In this document: in pieces, positions 33,732 to 41,891 of the stretch
Layout of the letters: each line of letters starts with the position of its first letter
Numbering within the stretch: position 1 is the first letter of the stretch
Assembly (NCBI GenBank): GCA_017399105.1
Contig: JAFQEJ010000043.1
Span: 1-45,448, forward strand
Length of the DNA stretch: 45,448 bases
Source of the DNA: Clostridia bacterium
GTDB lineage: Bacteria > Bacillota > Clostridia > Oscillospirales > CAG-272
Direction of reading: 5' to 3'
Translations under genes and position numbers: made by a program
The notes under the pieces: model-generated
What the model was told of the DNA's origin: nothing
Seen by the model: only the letters and a program-made list of their open reading frames with translations
The model's database searches: none

Positions 33732-33890
33732 GGATGCTGCAAATGAAAAATTTGCAACATCCCAGCCACAAAATTTTCGATTTTGTGGCGTATATTGATT
33801 GGTTTCAGGGCGTAAAACGCCCTGAAATGGCGGTCTTTGACCGGCAAAATCAATATTCAAGGGATTGTCGCGTGCAAATGCGACAGTCCC
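33732..33890 (+). repeat. Structured intergenic repeat, full copy 3
   Basis: Same orientation as copy 1. Stem A reads TTTCAGGGCGT/ACGCCCTGAAA and stem B CGGTC/GACCG; hairpin 1 and hairpin 3 are also kept. Paired differences from copy 1 (for example C-G to A-T in stem A) preserve pairing. It lies 15 nt after the htpG stop and includes the last 11 codons and stop of the convergent AraC gene. Confidence 0.88.
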
Positions 33891-34663
33891 TTTTGTTTCG
33901 ATATTCTGTATTCGGTGCAGGAAATACCAAATCTCTTTTTGAATGCGGCACGAAAGTATTTTACATCCGAGAAGCCCGACATTTCAGCAATTTCATTCAC
34001 CGAATAATACCCCGATTTCAACAAATGTTTGGCATATTCGAAGCGCAGCTCCGCAATTCCGCCATGAGGCGACATACCGAAAGCCTCACGGTATAGCTTT
34101 CGGAAATACACCTCACTGATGTGGCATCGCTCCGCAAGCTCGGCAACAGTCAGTGTCGGATTTTGAAAGTGCATACGCATGTAATTCACGCCTTCACGAA
34201 TCATATTATAGCCAGCACCCGCACTACTATGGGTGAACTCTTCTTCCATCATATCAAAAAGCTCATAGAGCTGTGAAGATGCCCGGTTCGTTCGTCCTGC
34301 TCGCCAGCTTTCTTCAATACGCTGAAAGTGCATGGTATACAGCTTTGGATCAAGCGGTTTGAAGAGTTCTATTTCCCCGCAATTCTCTTCTCCTTTACTA
34401 TTGATACACTCCAAATGAAGAATGTAAAGGTCTTCATCACTGCCTTCCCGTTTGAATTTCAGACTTCGGGGGAGATAGATGATACTTCCTGCATTGGCAA
34501 CATAAGTTTGTTTTCCGTCATCAAAGTGTGTCGTACCGCTGAGACGAAGGGAAAGCGAGGTATAACGGCGTTCATCGGCGGTAAAGCATCCCGAAAAGCC
34601 ACTGCGGCTGATCATATAGGCACCGCGCAGGCGAACATAAAGATTCCGATTGTTAAAAAACAC
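33857..34663 (-). CDS. AraC-family transcriptional regulator
   Basis: Encodes 268 residues. The N-terminal cupin-like sensor (about 1-150) precedes two helix-turn-helix units: LTVAELAERCHISEVYFRKLY and VNEIAEMSGFSDVKYFRAAF, with the family signature KRFGISCTEYR. The start is GTG at 34663, with GGGAGG at 7 nt. The final residues KGLSHLHATIP are encoded by repeat copy 3, so the repeat has altered the natural C-terminus. It is divergent from the BNR_4-type gene and probably activates it in response to a sugar. Confidence 0.92.
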   Translation of the reverse strand: MFFNNRNLYVRLRGAYMISRSGFSGCFTADERRYTSLSLRLSGTTHFDDGKQTYVANAGSIIYLPRSLKFKREGSDEDLYILHLECINSKGEENCGEIELFKPLDPKLYTMHFQRIEESWRAGRTNRASSQLYELFDMMEEEFTHSSAGAGYNMIREGVNYMRMHFQNPTLTVAELAERCHISEVYFRKLYREAFGMSPHGGIAELRFEYAKHLLKSGYYSVNEIAEMSGFSDVKYFRAAFKKRFGISCTEYRISKQKGLSHLHATIP

Positions 34664-34706
34664 GACTGTACCTCCCTTCTGTATACCATCATTTCATTCT
34701 ATCATC

Positions 34707-34735
34707 ATTATAACAGGTCATGTTTAGAAATTCAA
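34707..34735 (-). promoter_or_regulatory. Promoter of the AraC-family gene
   Basis: On the minus strand TTGAAT (34730-34735), a 17-bp spacer and TATAAT (34707-34712). The first half-site of the direct repeat (34720-34733) overlaps the -35 box and spacer, which fits autorepression. Confidence 0.78.
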
Positions 34736-34763
34736 CCTTATACAGAATTATGTTTCGAAAATC
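34720..34763. promoter_or_regulatory. Direct repeat with 30-bp period, candidate AraC operator
   Basis: ATGTTTAGAAATTC (34720-34733) and ATGTTTCGAAAATC (34750-34763) differ at 3 of 14 positions and are exactly 30 bp apart, about three helical turns. They lie between the divergent AraC and BNR_4 promoters, as expected for AraC-type sites. Confidence 0.6.
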
Positions 34764-34787
34764 CTCCTTTCTGCATCGTTTTTTCTG

Positions 34788-34816
34788 TTTATTCACAAAC
34801 ATACTCATGATATAAT
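34788..34816 (+). promoter_or_regulatory. Promoter of the BNR_4-type gene
   Basis: TATAAT (34811-34816) with a poor -35 (TTTATT, 34788-34793) at 17 bp. The weak -35 and the operator 25-70 bp upstream fit AraC-dependent activation. Confidence 0.6.
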
Positions 34817-34858
34817 ATAGAAAAATCCAAAATTAATATGATCAGGAGGATTGTTTAT

Positions 34859-36184
34859 ATGATCAATATTGAACGTTCGGTTGAGCGCAGAATAAAGCGC
34901 GCCAATACCGACTGGTGGATCAATGAAAAAGCCATCGTTGCTGACAACGGTAAAACCTACATTGCATACTGCACCGACATGGGTGAGATACACATCAAGG
35001 AAGTCGACGCCAAGTGCAGCAAAGCAGCAAGCATTGATGTCCGCATCTGTAAGCTCAACTGCTGTTATCCGGATGAACATAACGCGCCTTCCATCTGTGT
35101 TCTGGAGAGCGGTCACATCATGGTTGCCTATACCGGTCACGGTTCGAGTAATGTTCTGAAATTCCGTATCACCGAAAAACCGTATGATCTTCTTTCTTTC
35201 GGTCCCGAGCAGCACCTCGAATATGACAATACTGTAACCTATGCACAGCTCTTTGAGAATACTATACGCGGCGAGCTCTGGCTTTTCACGCGTATCGGCG
35301 GAATCACCTGGGGTATCCGCACCTCCTCCGATATGGGCAAAACCTGGAGTGATCCTGTTATCTTCCTCTCGGTAAATCTGGAAGTCTCTAAGCTTGGCGG
35401 TCTTTTCTACATTGACATCCGCAAGCTTTATTTGCCTACAAATGTTGGTCATACAGAACGCTGGTTCTTCGCACTCTACGGTCATCCGCACAATCCTGTT
35501 GAGCATGTCATCCGCTCCGGACTCTTCGATTTCAACGGAAATCTGTTGAACATGAAGGATGAGGTACAGGATATGAAACTCTTCGGAGAAAAGCATCTGC
35601 TTGACCTGAACTCCCTGGATGTAGTTTACAGAGCTCCCGAGGGTGAAACCGTTCGTCTGCTCGATGTTTCGCCCACACCGCCCTACCGCGTTGCGTTCTC
35701 TCCCTTTGTTGTGAGAGAGCCGGATACACTCTATTACCGATCTGCTACTTATCATCACGGAGCATGGCATTTGTCTGAGCCGATCTGTACAGGCGGTGAA
35801 TTCTTAGCTCCTGCTGACCAGAAGGACGGATCTGAAACCTATGTAGGAGGAATGGCGTATTATTACGGCATAGGCTTGTATCAGCAAGGGGGAGCAAACC
35901 GCCGCTTTATTGATACCGACCGTCTCTATATCGCTCGTTTTGACGGAAAAGACCGTGTTCTCGAAAGCTACATATCAGAGGATTATGGCGCAACCTATCA
36001 TCTTGAGCAGGTTATTCGCCGAATTCCAGGTACCGGAAAAGCAAACGACACCAAAATCTGGCGTCCGGTTGTACCGATTCATGCCCAGGACAACATGCCG
36101 GTCTATTGGCACGAAGGCTACTACGGTGCTCATACCGGCGGCTGGCACTGTGACACTGTCATGTATGTCGAATTTGATGATTGA
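34859..36184 (+). CDS. BNR_4-type beta-propeller protein, possible polysaccharide lyase
   Basis: Encodes 441 residues with no signal peptide. The sequence has WW-INEKAIVADNGKTYIAY, then DEHNAPSICV (His74) and YTGHGSSN (His94), and an Asp-box-like SSDMGKTWSDP. These agree with the BNR_4 propeller group that includes ulvan- and rhamnose-glucuronate-type lyases (PL24/PL25/PL27 relatives) and proteins of unknown function. A cytosolic lyase or hydrolase acting on an oligosaccharide is plausible but unproven. The start at 34859 has AGGAGG at 9 nt; an earlier ATG at 34838 was rejected. Confidence 0.6.
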   Translation: MINIERSVERRIKRANTDWWINEKAIVADNGKTYIAYCTDMGEIHIKEVDAKCSKAASIDVRICKLNCCYPDEHNAPSICVLESGHIMVAYTGHGSSNVLKFRITEKPYDLLSFGPEQHLEYDNTVTYAQLFENTIRGELWLFTRIGGITWGIRTSSDMGKTWSDPVIFLSVNLEVSKLGGLFYIDIRKLYLPTNVGHTERWFFALYGHPHNPVEHVIRSGLFDFNGNLLNMKDEVQDMKLFGEKHLLDLNSLDVVYRAPEGETVRLLDVSPTPPYRVAFSPFVVREPDTLYYRSATYHHGAWHLSEPICTGGEFLAPADQKDGSETYVGGMAYYYGIGLYQQGGANRRFIDTDRLYIARFDGKDRVLESYISEDYGATYHLEQVIRRIPGTGKANDTKIWRPVVPIHAQDNMPVYWHEGYYGAHTGGWHCDTVMYVEFDD

Positions 36185-36220
36185 TTATATAACGATCATA
36201 GCATATCAATAAAAAAACAG

Positions 36221-36256
36221 AGGGGACTGCTGCAGCTCGAACTGCAACAGTCCCCC
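36221..36256. terminator. Bidirectional terminator between convergent genes, repeat-like stem
   Basis: GGGGACTG-GCAG pairs with CTGC-CAGTCCCC, with small internal mismatches. A-rich sequence lies to the left and a short T-rich stretch to the right. Its GGGACTG/CAGTCCC core matches hairpin 3 of repeat copy 3. It separates the convergent BNR_4-type and lipoprotein genes. Confidence 0.75.
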
Positions 36257-36271
36257 CTTATATATTTCAGC

Positions 36272-39154
36272 TTATTGATCCACAATCGTGTGGAAGGTGA
36301 AGGACTTAACGGCTCCGCCCCAGCCGGCTGTGGGATCGGTATTGCGGAGCTTGATATAGAGCTTTTCGCCGATGCCATCATATGCGCTCGGAATGATCGT
36401 GACTATGCTGTCATTGGTTCCTGCGGCGCGCTCGGATGTGAGATCGCTGTAATCGATGACGGTATGGAAGGTCTCGTTATCTCCCGACACCTCGATGACA
36501 TAATTGGAGACAACCGCTGCCGAGACAACAAGTCCGTCATATTCGGCAATATCAAAGCTCCAGACAATCTCGGCATCTCTGTCACAGAAGCGGTAGTTTC
36601 CGTTGGCTGAGCCGGTATTGGAGATGATGTAGGCTTCATCCTTGTTTTCGTTATTGACTCTCACGCTGAGTGCGGTTTCGTAGGCGGTATCCTTCACGGG
36701 AGTGCCCGAGGATGCCCATTCCACGCGTATGGTCACGGGAGCTGTGGGTGTGGTGACTGCCTGCACCAGAAGCGAATTGGTTGTCTCATCCCAGATGTGG
36801 GTGGTATTGCTCTCGCTGCCGGCATAGACTGCCTTTACCGATGTGGGAATCATCCCTGCGGGGGCGGCAATGCGAATGGGAGCGAGGGCATTTTCGGCGG
36901 CGTACAGATGAACGGTGGTATGATCGGTACTTTCGGTGATTTCGCCAAGGAAGCCGCCTGCAAAGAGGAGGGTGGGCTGATCCTTAACACTTACGCGGCG
37001 GTAGAGGGCGGCTTCTCCCTGCCTGATCACCGGATTGTTAACATAGGTGAGGTCAGAGGAGAAGATATTGACATAACTTCCTTCCAGCGTGTAATCTCCC
37101 TCGAGGGGATAGAGTGCCACATAATCGCCGCGCTCGACGAGGAAGATGTCGGAGGTTACATAATCATATTCGGTGGTTTTGAGTGCTTCTGCGGTCAGCA
37201 TGCGGAGAAGATCGGCACCTGCTGCGCTGTCGCTGTAATCGGTGGTGGAGATGCCGCACATGATGACACTTCCCTCTCCTGCCGCGAAACGGATACCGAT
37301 GGCATCGCCTGCTTCGGTTTTGAGAAGCGTTTCAAAGCCGCTGCCGTCAAAGGCGTAGGTATATGCATCGCCGCCGACCGTGAACTTCTTGGTCAGAAAA
37401 TCGTTATCTTCGATGACAGAGTCGCCGCCCAGCCAGGTCAGGCTGCTCTTTGCGCCTGCATAGGTTTGCGCTGTGATATCGGCTCCCAGATACTGCAGCA
37501 GATTCGCTGTGGGAGAGCCGCCTTTACCCTCGGCGTTCCACCAGGCGTCCTCAATGGTCAGATATTCGTCGGGGCCGCCGAGATATAAGAGGGTGCCGCC
37601 TGCCTTGACCCAGTCGGCGATGGCGGGATTGACATTTTCGTAGAGGGGCTTCTGGTTGTCATAGGACACAATGAGAAGTGACACATCGGCAAGATCCTCG
37701 GCTGTTGTGATAAGCTCCATTGCTTTGGTTCGCAGGAGGATTCCGTCATAGGTGAGGGGAGCTGCCACGCCCCAGAAGCCGTCATAGGCATTTTCGGCAA
37801 ATTCTGTATTTTTGCTCTGCCAGGTGAGAGAATCGGAGAGAAGATAGGTGATACCGGGTGTTCCTGCGGTGAGGGTGAATTTTCTGCCCGAGATATCGAA
37901 CAGCGCGTTGTGAATTGCTGTCTGCTCACTGCGGTAGTCGGGGGAGACATTCATAAAGGAGCGATTTGTCCAGATCATCTCCCAACGGTTGATCTCGGGA
38001 TACATCATAGAGGCAACAAGCTGCTCATGGCAGAGGGCGCGCCAGTAATCCTCCGGCTGGGAGGTGTGGGTATCCGACATGGGATCGCAAAGGGCATAGA
38101 AATCGGCTCCGTAATAATTGGCGGCATCGAGGTAGGTGCCGTAATCAACAATGGCGTTGATGAAGGTACGCTTCGCGGATTCGCCTTCATAACGGATGGT
38201 ATTTTCGATGGTATTGCTCCAGGTCTGACCGGTAACAGTGCCCACTCTGCCGGTACCCATCATATGTACATAGCCGTCGGTGATGCCGTTTCCGTAGGTG
38301 GCATAGGCGAGGGTACTGTGGGGCGCCAGATGGTAGAGCACACTTTTATCCTTCTGATTATCTGTGATATAGTCGGAGTAGGTTTTGATGGCATTGGTAT
38401 GTGTCCACACATTCAGTCGCTGGGAGAGAAAAACAGAGCGCACATCGTCAACGGGATCGCTCCAGGCTTCGCCGAATTTCAGCTCCCACAGCTCCTTGTA
38501 GGCTTCGCCGTAAAGACCGTCGCGAAACATCTCTGGCTCAACGAAGCCGAGATTCCAGTTTGTCTCCTTCAGCATGTACTTGACGGTATTTTTTATGTTA
38601 TAGGCAAGCACATCCTCGGTGAGCACAGCCGAGCCCCATGCTGCATCTGCGGAGCCGTTCTTATCCTTCTGCAAAACCTCGGGATGATTTTCGCTGTAGG
38701 CGGTTTTATTGAAGGAGCCCGACATACCGATCACATCATAACCGGCGGCTCTGTAATCGTCTGCATATTCAGGGTTGACTACATAGGCATCCACATTGAC
38801 ATGCATAGCGGGAGAGTAGGCGCGGTCAACAGAGGCATAGGTACGGGGACCTTCGATCTCCACCTCGCCGCGTGACTGGGTGTAGCCGGCTTCTGTTTTT
38901 TCGAATGTCAGAGCATGGGTGTTGCTCCGCTTCCCTTCGGCAAAGAATTCACTCCAATCACCGAACAGCGAAAGGGGCTTGGTATATTCGGATTCGGGTT
39001 CGGTTGTTTCGGCTTCGGTCACGGCAGAAGTCGATACCATGGTATTGTCAGCTTCGGAGGTCTCCATTCTATCGCTCTCCTTTGTGGGATTTCCTTCGGT
39101 ATTGCAGGATGCGAGCAGCAGGATCAGCAGTACGGCTGTGAGAAATTTTTTCAT
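36272..39154 (-). CDS. Large secreted lipoprotein, glycosidase-like, function unknown
   Basis: Encodes 960 residues. A lipoprotein signal (LLASC, Cys17) and Thr/Glu-rich linker lead to a large domain (about 60-480) with VDRAYSPAMHVNVDAYVV, WNLGFVEPEMF and YGADFYALCDP, a TIM-barrel-like layout. A glutamine-amidotransferase-like region follows (about 530-720; LIVSYDNQKPLYE, GGTLLYLGGPDEYL), as in GH42-type architecture, and a C-terminal discoidin-like segment (about 860-960). No family was assigned. The start at 39154 is favoured over a longer upstream frame, and AAAGGA is present. It may process an extracellular polysaccharide. Confidence 0.6.
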   Translation of the reverse strand: MKKFLTAVLLILLLASCNTEGNPTKESDRMETSEADNTMVSTSAVTEAETTEPESEYTKPLSLFGDWSEFFAEGKRSNTHALTFEKTEAGYTQSRGEVEIEGPRTYASVDRAYSPAMHVNVDAYVVNPEYADDYRAAGYDVIGMSGSFNKTAYSENHPEVLQKDKNGSADAAWGSAVLTEDVLAYNIKNTVKYMLKETNWNLGFVEPEMFRDGLYGEAYKELWELKFGEAWSDPVDDVRSVFLSQRLNVWTHTNAIKTYSDYITDNQKDKSVLYHLAPHSTLAYATYGNGITDGYVHMMGTGRVGTVTGQTWSNTIENTIRYEGESAKRTFINAIVDYGTYLDAANYYGADFYALCDPMSDTHTSQPEDYWRALCHEQLVASMMYPEINRWEMIWTNRSFMNVSPDYRSEQTAIHNALFDISGRKFTLTAGTPGITYLLSDSLTWQSKNTEFAENAYDGFWGVAAPLTYDGILLRTKAMELITTAEDLADVSLLIVSYDNQKPLYENVNPAIADWVKAGGTLLYLGGPDEYLTIEDAWWNAEGKGGSPTANLLQYLGADITAQTYAGAKSSLTWLGGDSVIEDNDFLTKKFTVGGDAYTYAFDGSGFETLLKTEAGDAIGIRFAAGEGSVIMCGISTTDYSDSAAGADLLRMLTAEALKTTEYDYVTSDIFLVERGDYVALYPLEGDYTLEGSYVNIFSSDLTYVNNPVIRQGEAALYRRVSVKDQPTLLFAGGFLGEITESTDHTTVHLYAAENALAPIRIAAPAGMIPTSVKAVYAGSESNTTHIWDETTNSLLVQAVTTPTAPVTIRVEWASSGTPVKDTAYETALSVRVNNENKDEAYIISNTGSANGNYRFCDRDAEIVWSFDIAEYDGLVVSAAVVSNYVIEVSGDNETFHTVIDYSDLTSERAAGTNDSIVTIIPSAYDGIGEKLYIKLRNTDPTAGWGGAVKSFTFHTIVDQ

Positions 39155-39203
39155 GCAGGTTTCCTTTCGTGCGATTTTTTCTTTTTTATTATCGTGCAAT
39201 TTC

Positions 39204-39232
39204 ATTATATCACGGCGCTTTTCGGCTGTCAA
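39204..39232 (-). promoter_or_regulatory. Promoter of the 960-residue lipoprotein gene
   Basis: On the minus strand perfect TTGACA (39227-39232), a 17-bp spacer and perfect TATAAT (39204-39209). Confidence 0.88.
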
Positions 39233-39315
39233 CATCAGTTCTTCTATTGTCATTTTTGTACTATATTATGTTTCATTTATCCTGTTATGGCGCATGCTCT
39301 GTCTAAGTTTTTCGG

Positions 39316-39344
39316 TTGACAGAATCTGTTTTTCATGCTACAAT
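39316..39344 (+). promoter_or_regulatory. Promoter of the URO-D family gene
   Basis: TTGACA (39316-39321), a 17-bp spacer and TACAAT (39339-39344), about 33 nt upstream of the start codon, divergent from the lipoprotein promoter. Confidence 0.85.
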
Positions 39345-39377
39345 GAAGCATCAATTTTTAATAAAGAAGATGTAAAC

Positions 39378-40508
39378 ATGACCTTACGTGAAAATACACT
39401 GGCAATTCTTCGATATCAATCTTATGACCGCTTTCCCATTGTATCCTTCGGATATTGGGTAGAAACGCTTCAAAAATGGGCGGATGAGGGATACATTACC
39501 CGAAAAGAAGCTGATGGATATGCTCGCTTCGGTGATAACTCGGAGGCAGACTGCTCGATTATGGCGAGGCTGGGATTTGATTTCAACTGGAATTCATGCG
39601 TTTCCTGCCACAACGGACTGCTTCCCGGATTTGAGACAGAGCTGCTTGAAACAAAGGCTGACGGCAGTCAGATCATCCGCGACAGCATGGGACTGATCTG
39701 CATGATCAAGCCGGGCGTTGTTTCGATTCCTGCTGAAATCGGTACCACGCTCACCGATCGAGAGGCATGGGAAACACTGTACAAGCCCAAGCTGCAGCCA
39801 TCACCCGCCCGTATTCCGACAGCGCATCTGGCTGCATTATCGGATGTTGACAGCCGTGAAATTCCGCTGGGACTGCAGGTCGGATCTTTGATCGGCACCA
39901 TGCGTAACCTGCTGGGAGTTGCTGAGCTGTCCTATCTTTACGCAGATGACGAGGAGCTGTTCGGCGAGATTGTTGATACCATGTGCGGACTTTGTTATGA
40001 AAATCTGAGGGGAGCACTTGCTTCAGGCGGCAGGTTTGACTACGGTCACTACTGGGAAGATATCTGCTGCAAGAGCGGTCCGCTTATTACTCCCGAATGC
40101 TTCCGTGACCATATTGCGCCCTGGTATAAGAAGATGACCTCGCTGATGAGCGAACATGGCATTGACATTGTTTCGGTGGACTGCGACGGTATGATTGATG
40201 CACTTCTGCCCATCTGGCTGGAATCGGGTGTCAACACCATGTTCCCCATTGAGGTGGGTACCTGGAACGCTTCGATTGCTCCCTGGCGTGAGCTTTACGG
40301 AAAGGAGCTCCGCGGTGTTGGCGGTATGAACAAGACAGTCTTCTCCCGTGACAGAGCGGCTGTAGACGAAGAAATCGATCGGCTGACAAAATTAATTGCG
40401 CTGGGCGGCTATATTCCCTGCCCCGACCATCGCATTGCGCCCGATGCAAAATTTGAGCTTGTGCAGTATTACTGTGAGAAGGCACGCGAGGCATGGAACA
40501 AAATTTGA
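39378..40508 (+). CDS. Uroporphyrinogen decarboxylase (URO-D) family protein
   Basis: Encodes 376 residues. The fold-level features are those of URO-D/MtaA-type proteins: LRYQSYDRFPIVSFGYW at the start, HGIDIVSVDCDGMIDALLP and LGGYIPCPDHRIAPDA at the end (the ILxxDHxIxPD form seen in non-heme members). True HemE motifs (RQAGRY) are absent, so a corrinoid-protein methyltransferase-like or unknown role is more likely than heme synthesis. The start at 39378 lies after a weak AAGAAG site; a longer frame reaches back through the promoter. It is followed by a small lipoprotein gene without a terminator. Confidence 0.75.
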   Translation: MTLRENTLAILRYQSYDRFPIVSFGYWVETLQKWADEGYITRKEADGYARFGDNSEADCSIMARLGFDFNWNSCVSCHNGLLPGFETELLETKADGSQIIRDSMGLICMIKPGVVSIPAEIGTTLTDREAWETLYKPKLQPSPARIPTAHLAALSDVDSREIPLGLQVGSLIGTMRNLLGVAELSYLYADDEELFGEIVDTMCGLCYENLRGALASGGRFDYGHYWEDICCKSGPLITPECFRDHIAPWYKKMTSLMSEHGIDIVSVDCDGMIDALLPIWLESGVNTMFPIEVGTWNASIAPWRELYGKELRGVGGMNKTVFSRDRAAVDEEIDRLTKLIALGGYIPCPDHRIAPDAKFELVQYYCEKAREAWNKI

Positions 40509-40545
40509 GGGCAGACCGTCTTACATAAAAAAGGAGGTTTTTGCG

Positions 40546-40908
40546 ATGAAACGAATGATATCGGTACTTTTGGTATTGCTTCTGCTTTTTTCCACAGGCT
40601 GTGGAAGCAAATACGAGAAAGTTCAGGGACGCTGTCTTGTAACTGAGGGAGAACATCCGCAATACATTATCCTTATTGACGCCTCTCCCTGCGTCATCAC
40701 CGACTGCAGTGAAAATGTAGGCAGTGAGCTCAGGGACGTCTCCAGCGGCGATCTGATTGAGATTGATTGGAACGGAACGATTGCAACCACCTATCCCGGT
40801 CAGGTCAATATCTTCGGCTGCAGGATTGTGGAAGAAGGAAGCCTTTCCGATGTAGACAGCGAGATCATCGCACAGCTGAACGAGCTTGGCTGGAGCTTTG
40901 CGGAATAG
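40546..40908 (+). CDS. Small lipoprotein, function unknown (paralog 1)
   Basis: Encodes 120 residues. The signal peptide ends in a lipobox (FSTGC). The mature part looks like a small beta-barrel (GRCLVTEGEHPQYIILID, SSGDLIEIDWNG, GQVNIFGCRIVEEG), comparable to the OB-like DUF3221 group. AAGGAGG precedes the start at 7-8 nt. The C-terminal motif EEGSLSDVD matches the lipoprotein at 44236-44703. It is probably coexpressed with the URO-D family gene. Confidence 0.8.
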   Translation: MKRMISVLLVLLLLFSTGCGSKYEKVQGRCLVTEGEHPQYIILIDASPCVITDCSENVGSELRDVSSGDLIEIDWNGTIATTYPGQVNIFGCRIVEEGSLSDVDSEIIAQLNELGWSFAE

Positions 40909-40917
40909 TACATGAAT

Positions 40918-40957
40918 AAAAAATGGGCGACGTACAATGACGTCTGCCCATTTTTTT
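40918..40957. terminator. Bidirectional terminator
   Basis: A 16-bp stem with one bulge (AAAAAATGGGC-GACGT / ACGTC-GCCCATTTTTT, loop of 6) lies between convergent genes, with A- and T-runs on both sides. It serves both the lipoprotein gene and the AEC transporter gene, whose stop codon it overlaps. Confidence 0.92.
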
Positions 40958-41891
40958 ATACAAGCAAAAACAGAAGAGGAATTGTGATGCATCCCAGCAG
41001 ATGGGAGATGACGATCATGCCTGCGGCTTTGGATGTATCCTTTCCGTAGCCGCTTGGGATGACGATGGTATTGAGTCCGATCGGCATGGCAAGAAAGCTG
41101 ATGATACATATGTAAGCTGTTTGGGACAGCGGGAGCAGCCATGATATCATAATAAATGCAAGGGGAATAACGATCAGTCTGATGATCGATGTGATATACG
41201 CCTTCACATCGGTAAATGCACGCTTCAAATTGATTCCGCCGACAATCACTCCTGTAATCAGCATAGCGATGGGAGACATGCTCGCCGAGAGAGCAGCGAC
41301 CGCGGTGGAAAAAAAGACGGGAAGCTTGATTCCGGAAAGACCGACAAGCATACCGATAATCATAGCGACAAACATGGGATTGCAGAGTGATTTGAGGCTT
41401 GATACAATGGTAGGTTTACTTTCTGTATGCTCGGAGGGGATAATCAGCGCCGGAATTGCCCACAAATAGGTAATAATACTGTATGGGATGCAGAAAAGGA
41501 CAAATTCAAAGAAGAGCTCGGGAAAGAGCGCTTTTACAACCGCATACCCCATAAATCCCGAATTGGGAAACACGAAATTATAATAATAGGTCTTTCGCAT
41601 ATCGCTGTCTTTTGTCATGATCCGCGACACCAGAAAGCCGATTGGCAGGGTGACAATAATGAGACAGGTGGATACGAGAAGCAGCTCCTTCGCACCGCTG
41701 AGACGGGAAGGGGCGAAATTGCTGCTGAAGCTTTCGAACACCATCATGGGAATAAATATCCATGTTTCAAGCTTCGAGAGAACTGCGCTGCTGTTTTCGG
41801 GAAGAATACGCAGCTTTGTCAGCAGATATCCGACGATGATCAGCGTAAAGAGATATGCGGTTTGGTTGAGGGTTGATGCGAAAAGGATCAT
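40956..41891 (-). CDS. AEC (auxin efflux carrier) family transporter
   Basis: Encodes 311 residues with about ten hydrophobic helices in two halves, beginning LNQTAYLFTLIIVGYLLTKL. AEC-family permeases export or import small organic acids; the substrate is unknown here. The ATG at 41891 overlaps the stop of the phosphatase gene by 4 nt (ATGA), indicating coupling; an alternative start at 41915 adds 8 residues and was judged less likely. It and the phosphatase gene share a promoter at 42705-42733. Confidence 0.88.
   Translation of the reverse strand: MILFASTLNQTAYLFTLIIVGYLLTKLRILPENSSAVLSKLETWIFIPMMVFESFSSNFAPSRLSGAKELLLVSTCLIIVTLPIGFLVSRIMTKDSDMRKTYYYNFVFPNSGFMGYAVVKALFPELFFEFVLFCIPYSIITYLWAIPALIIPSEHTESKPTIVSSLKSLCNPMFVAMIIGMLVGLSGIKLPVFFSTAVAALSASMSPIAMLITGVIVGGINLKRAFTDVKAYITSIIRLIVIPLAFIMISWLLPLSQTAYICIISFLAMPIGLNTIVIPSGYGKDTSKAAGMIVISHLLGCITIPLLFLLV

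Noticed and set aside
12916..33890. CRISPR array or classic insertion sequence as explanation of the repeats
   Set aside because: No regular spacing, no spacers, no transposase and no long terminal inverted repeats; copies are far apart.
39378..40508. Uroporphyrinogen decarboxylase for heme synthesis (hemE)
   Set aside because: The HemE RQAGRY-type motif is absent and no other heme gene is nearby.
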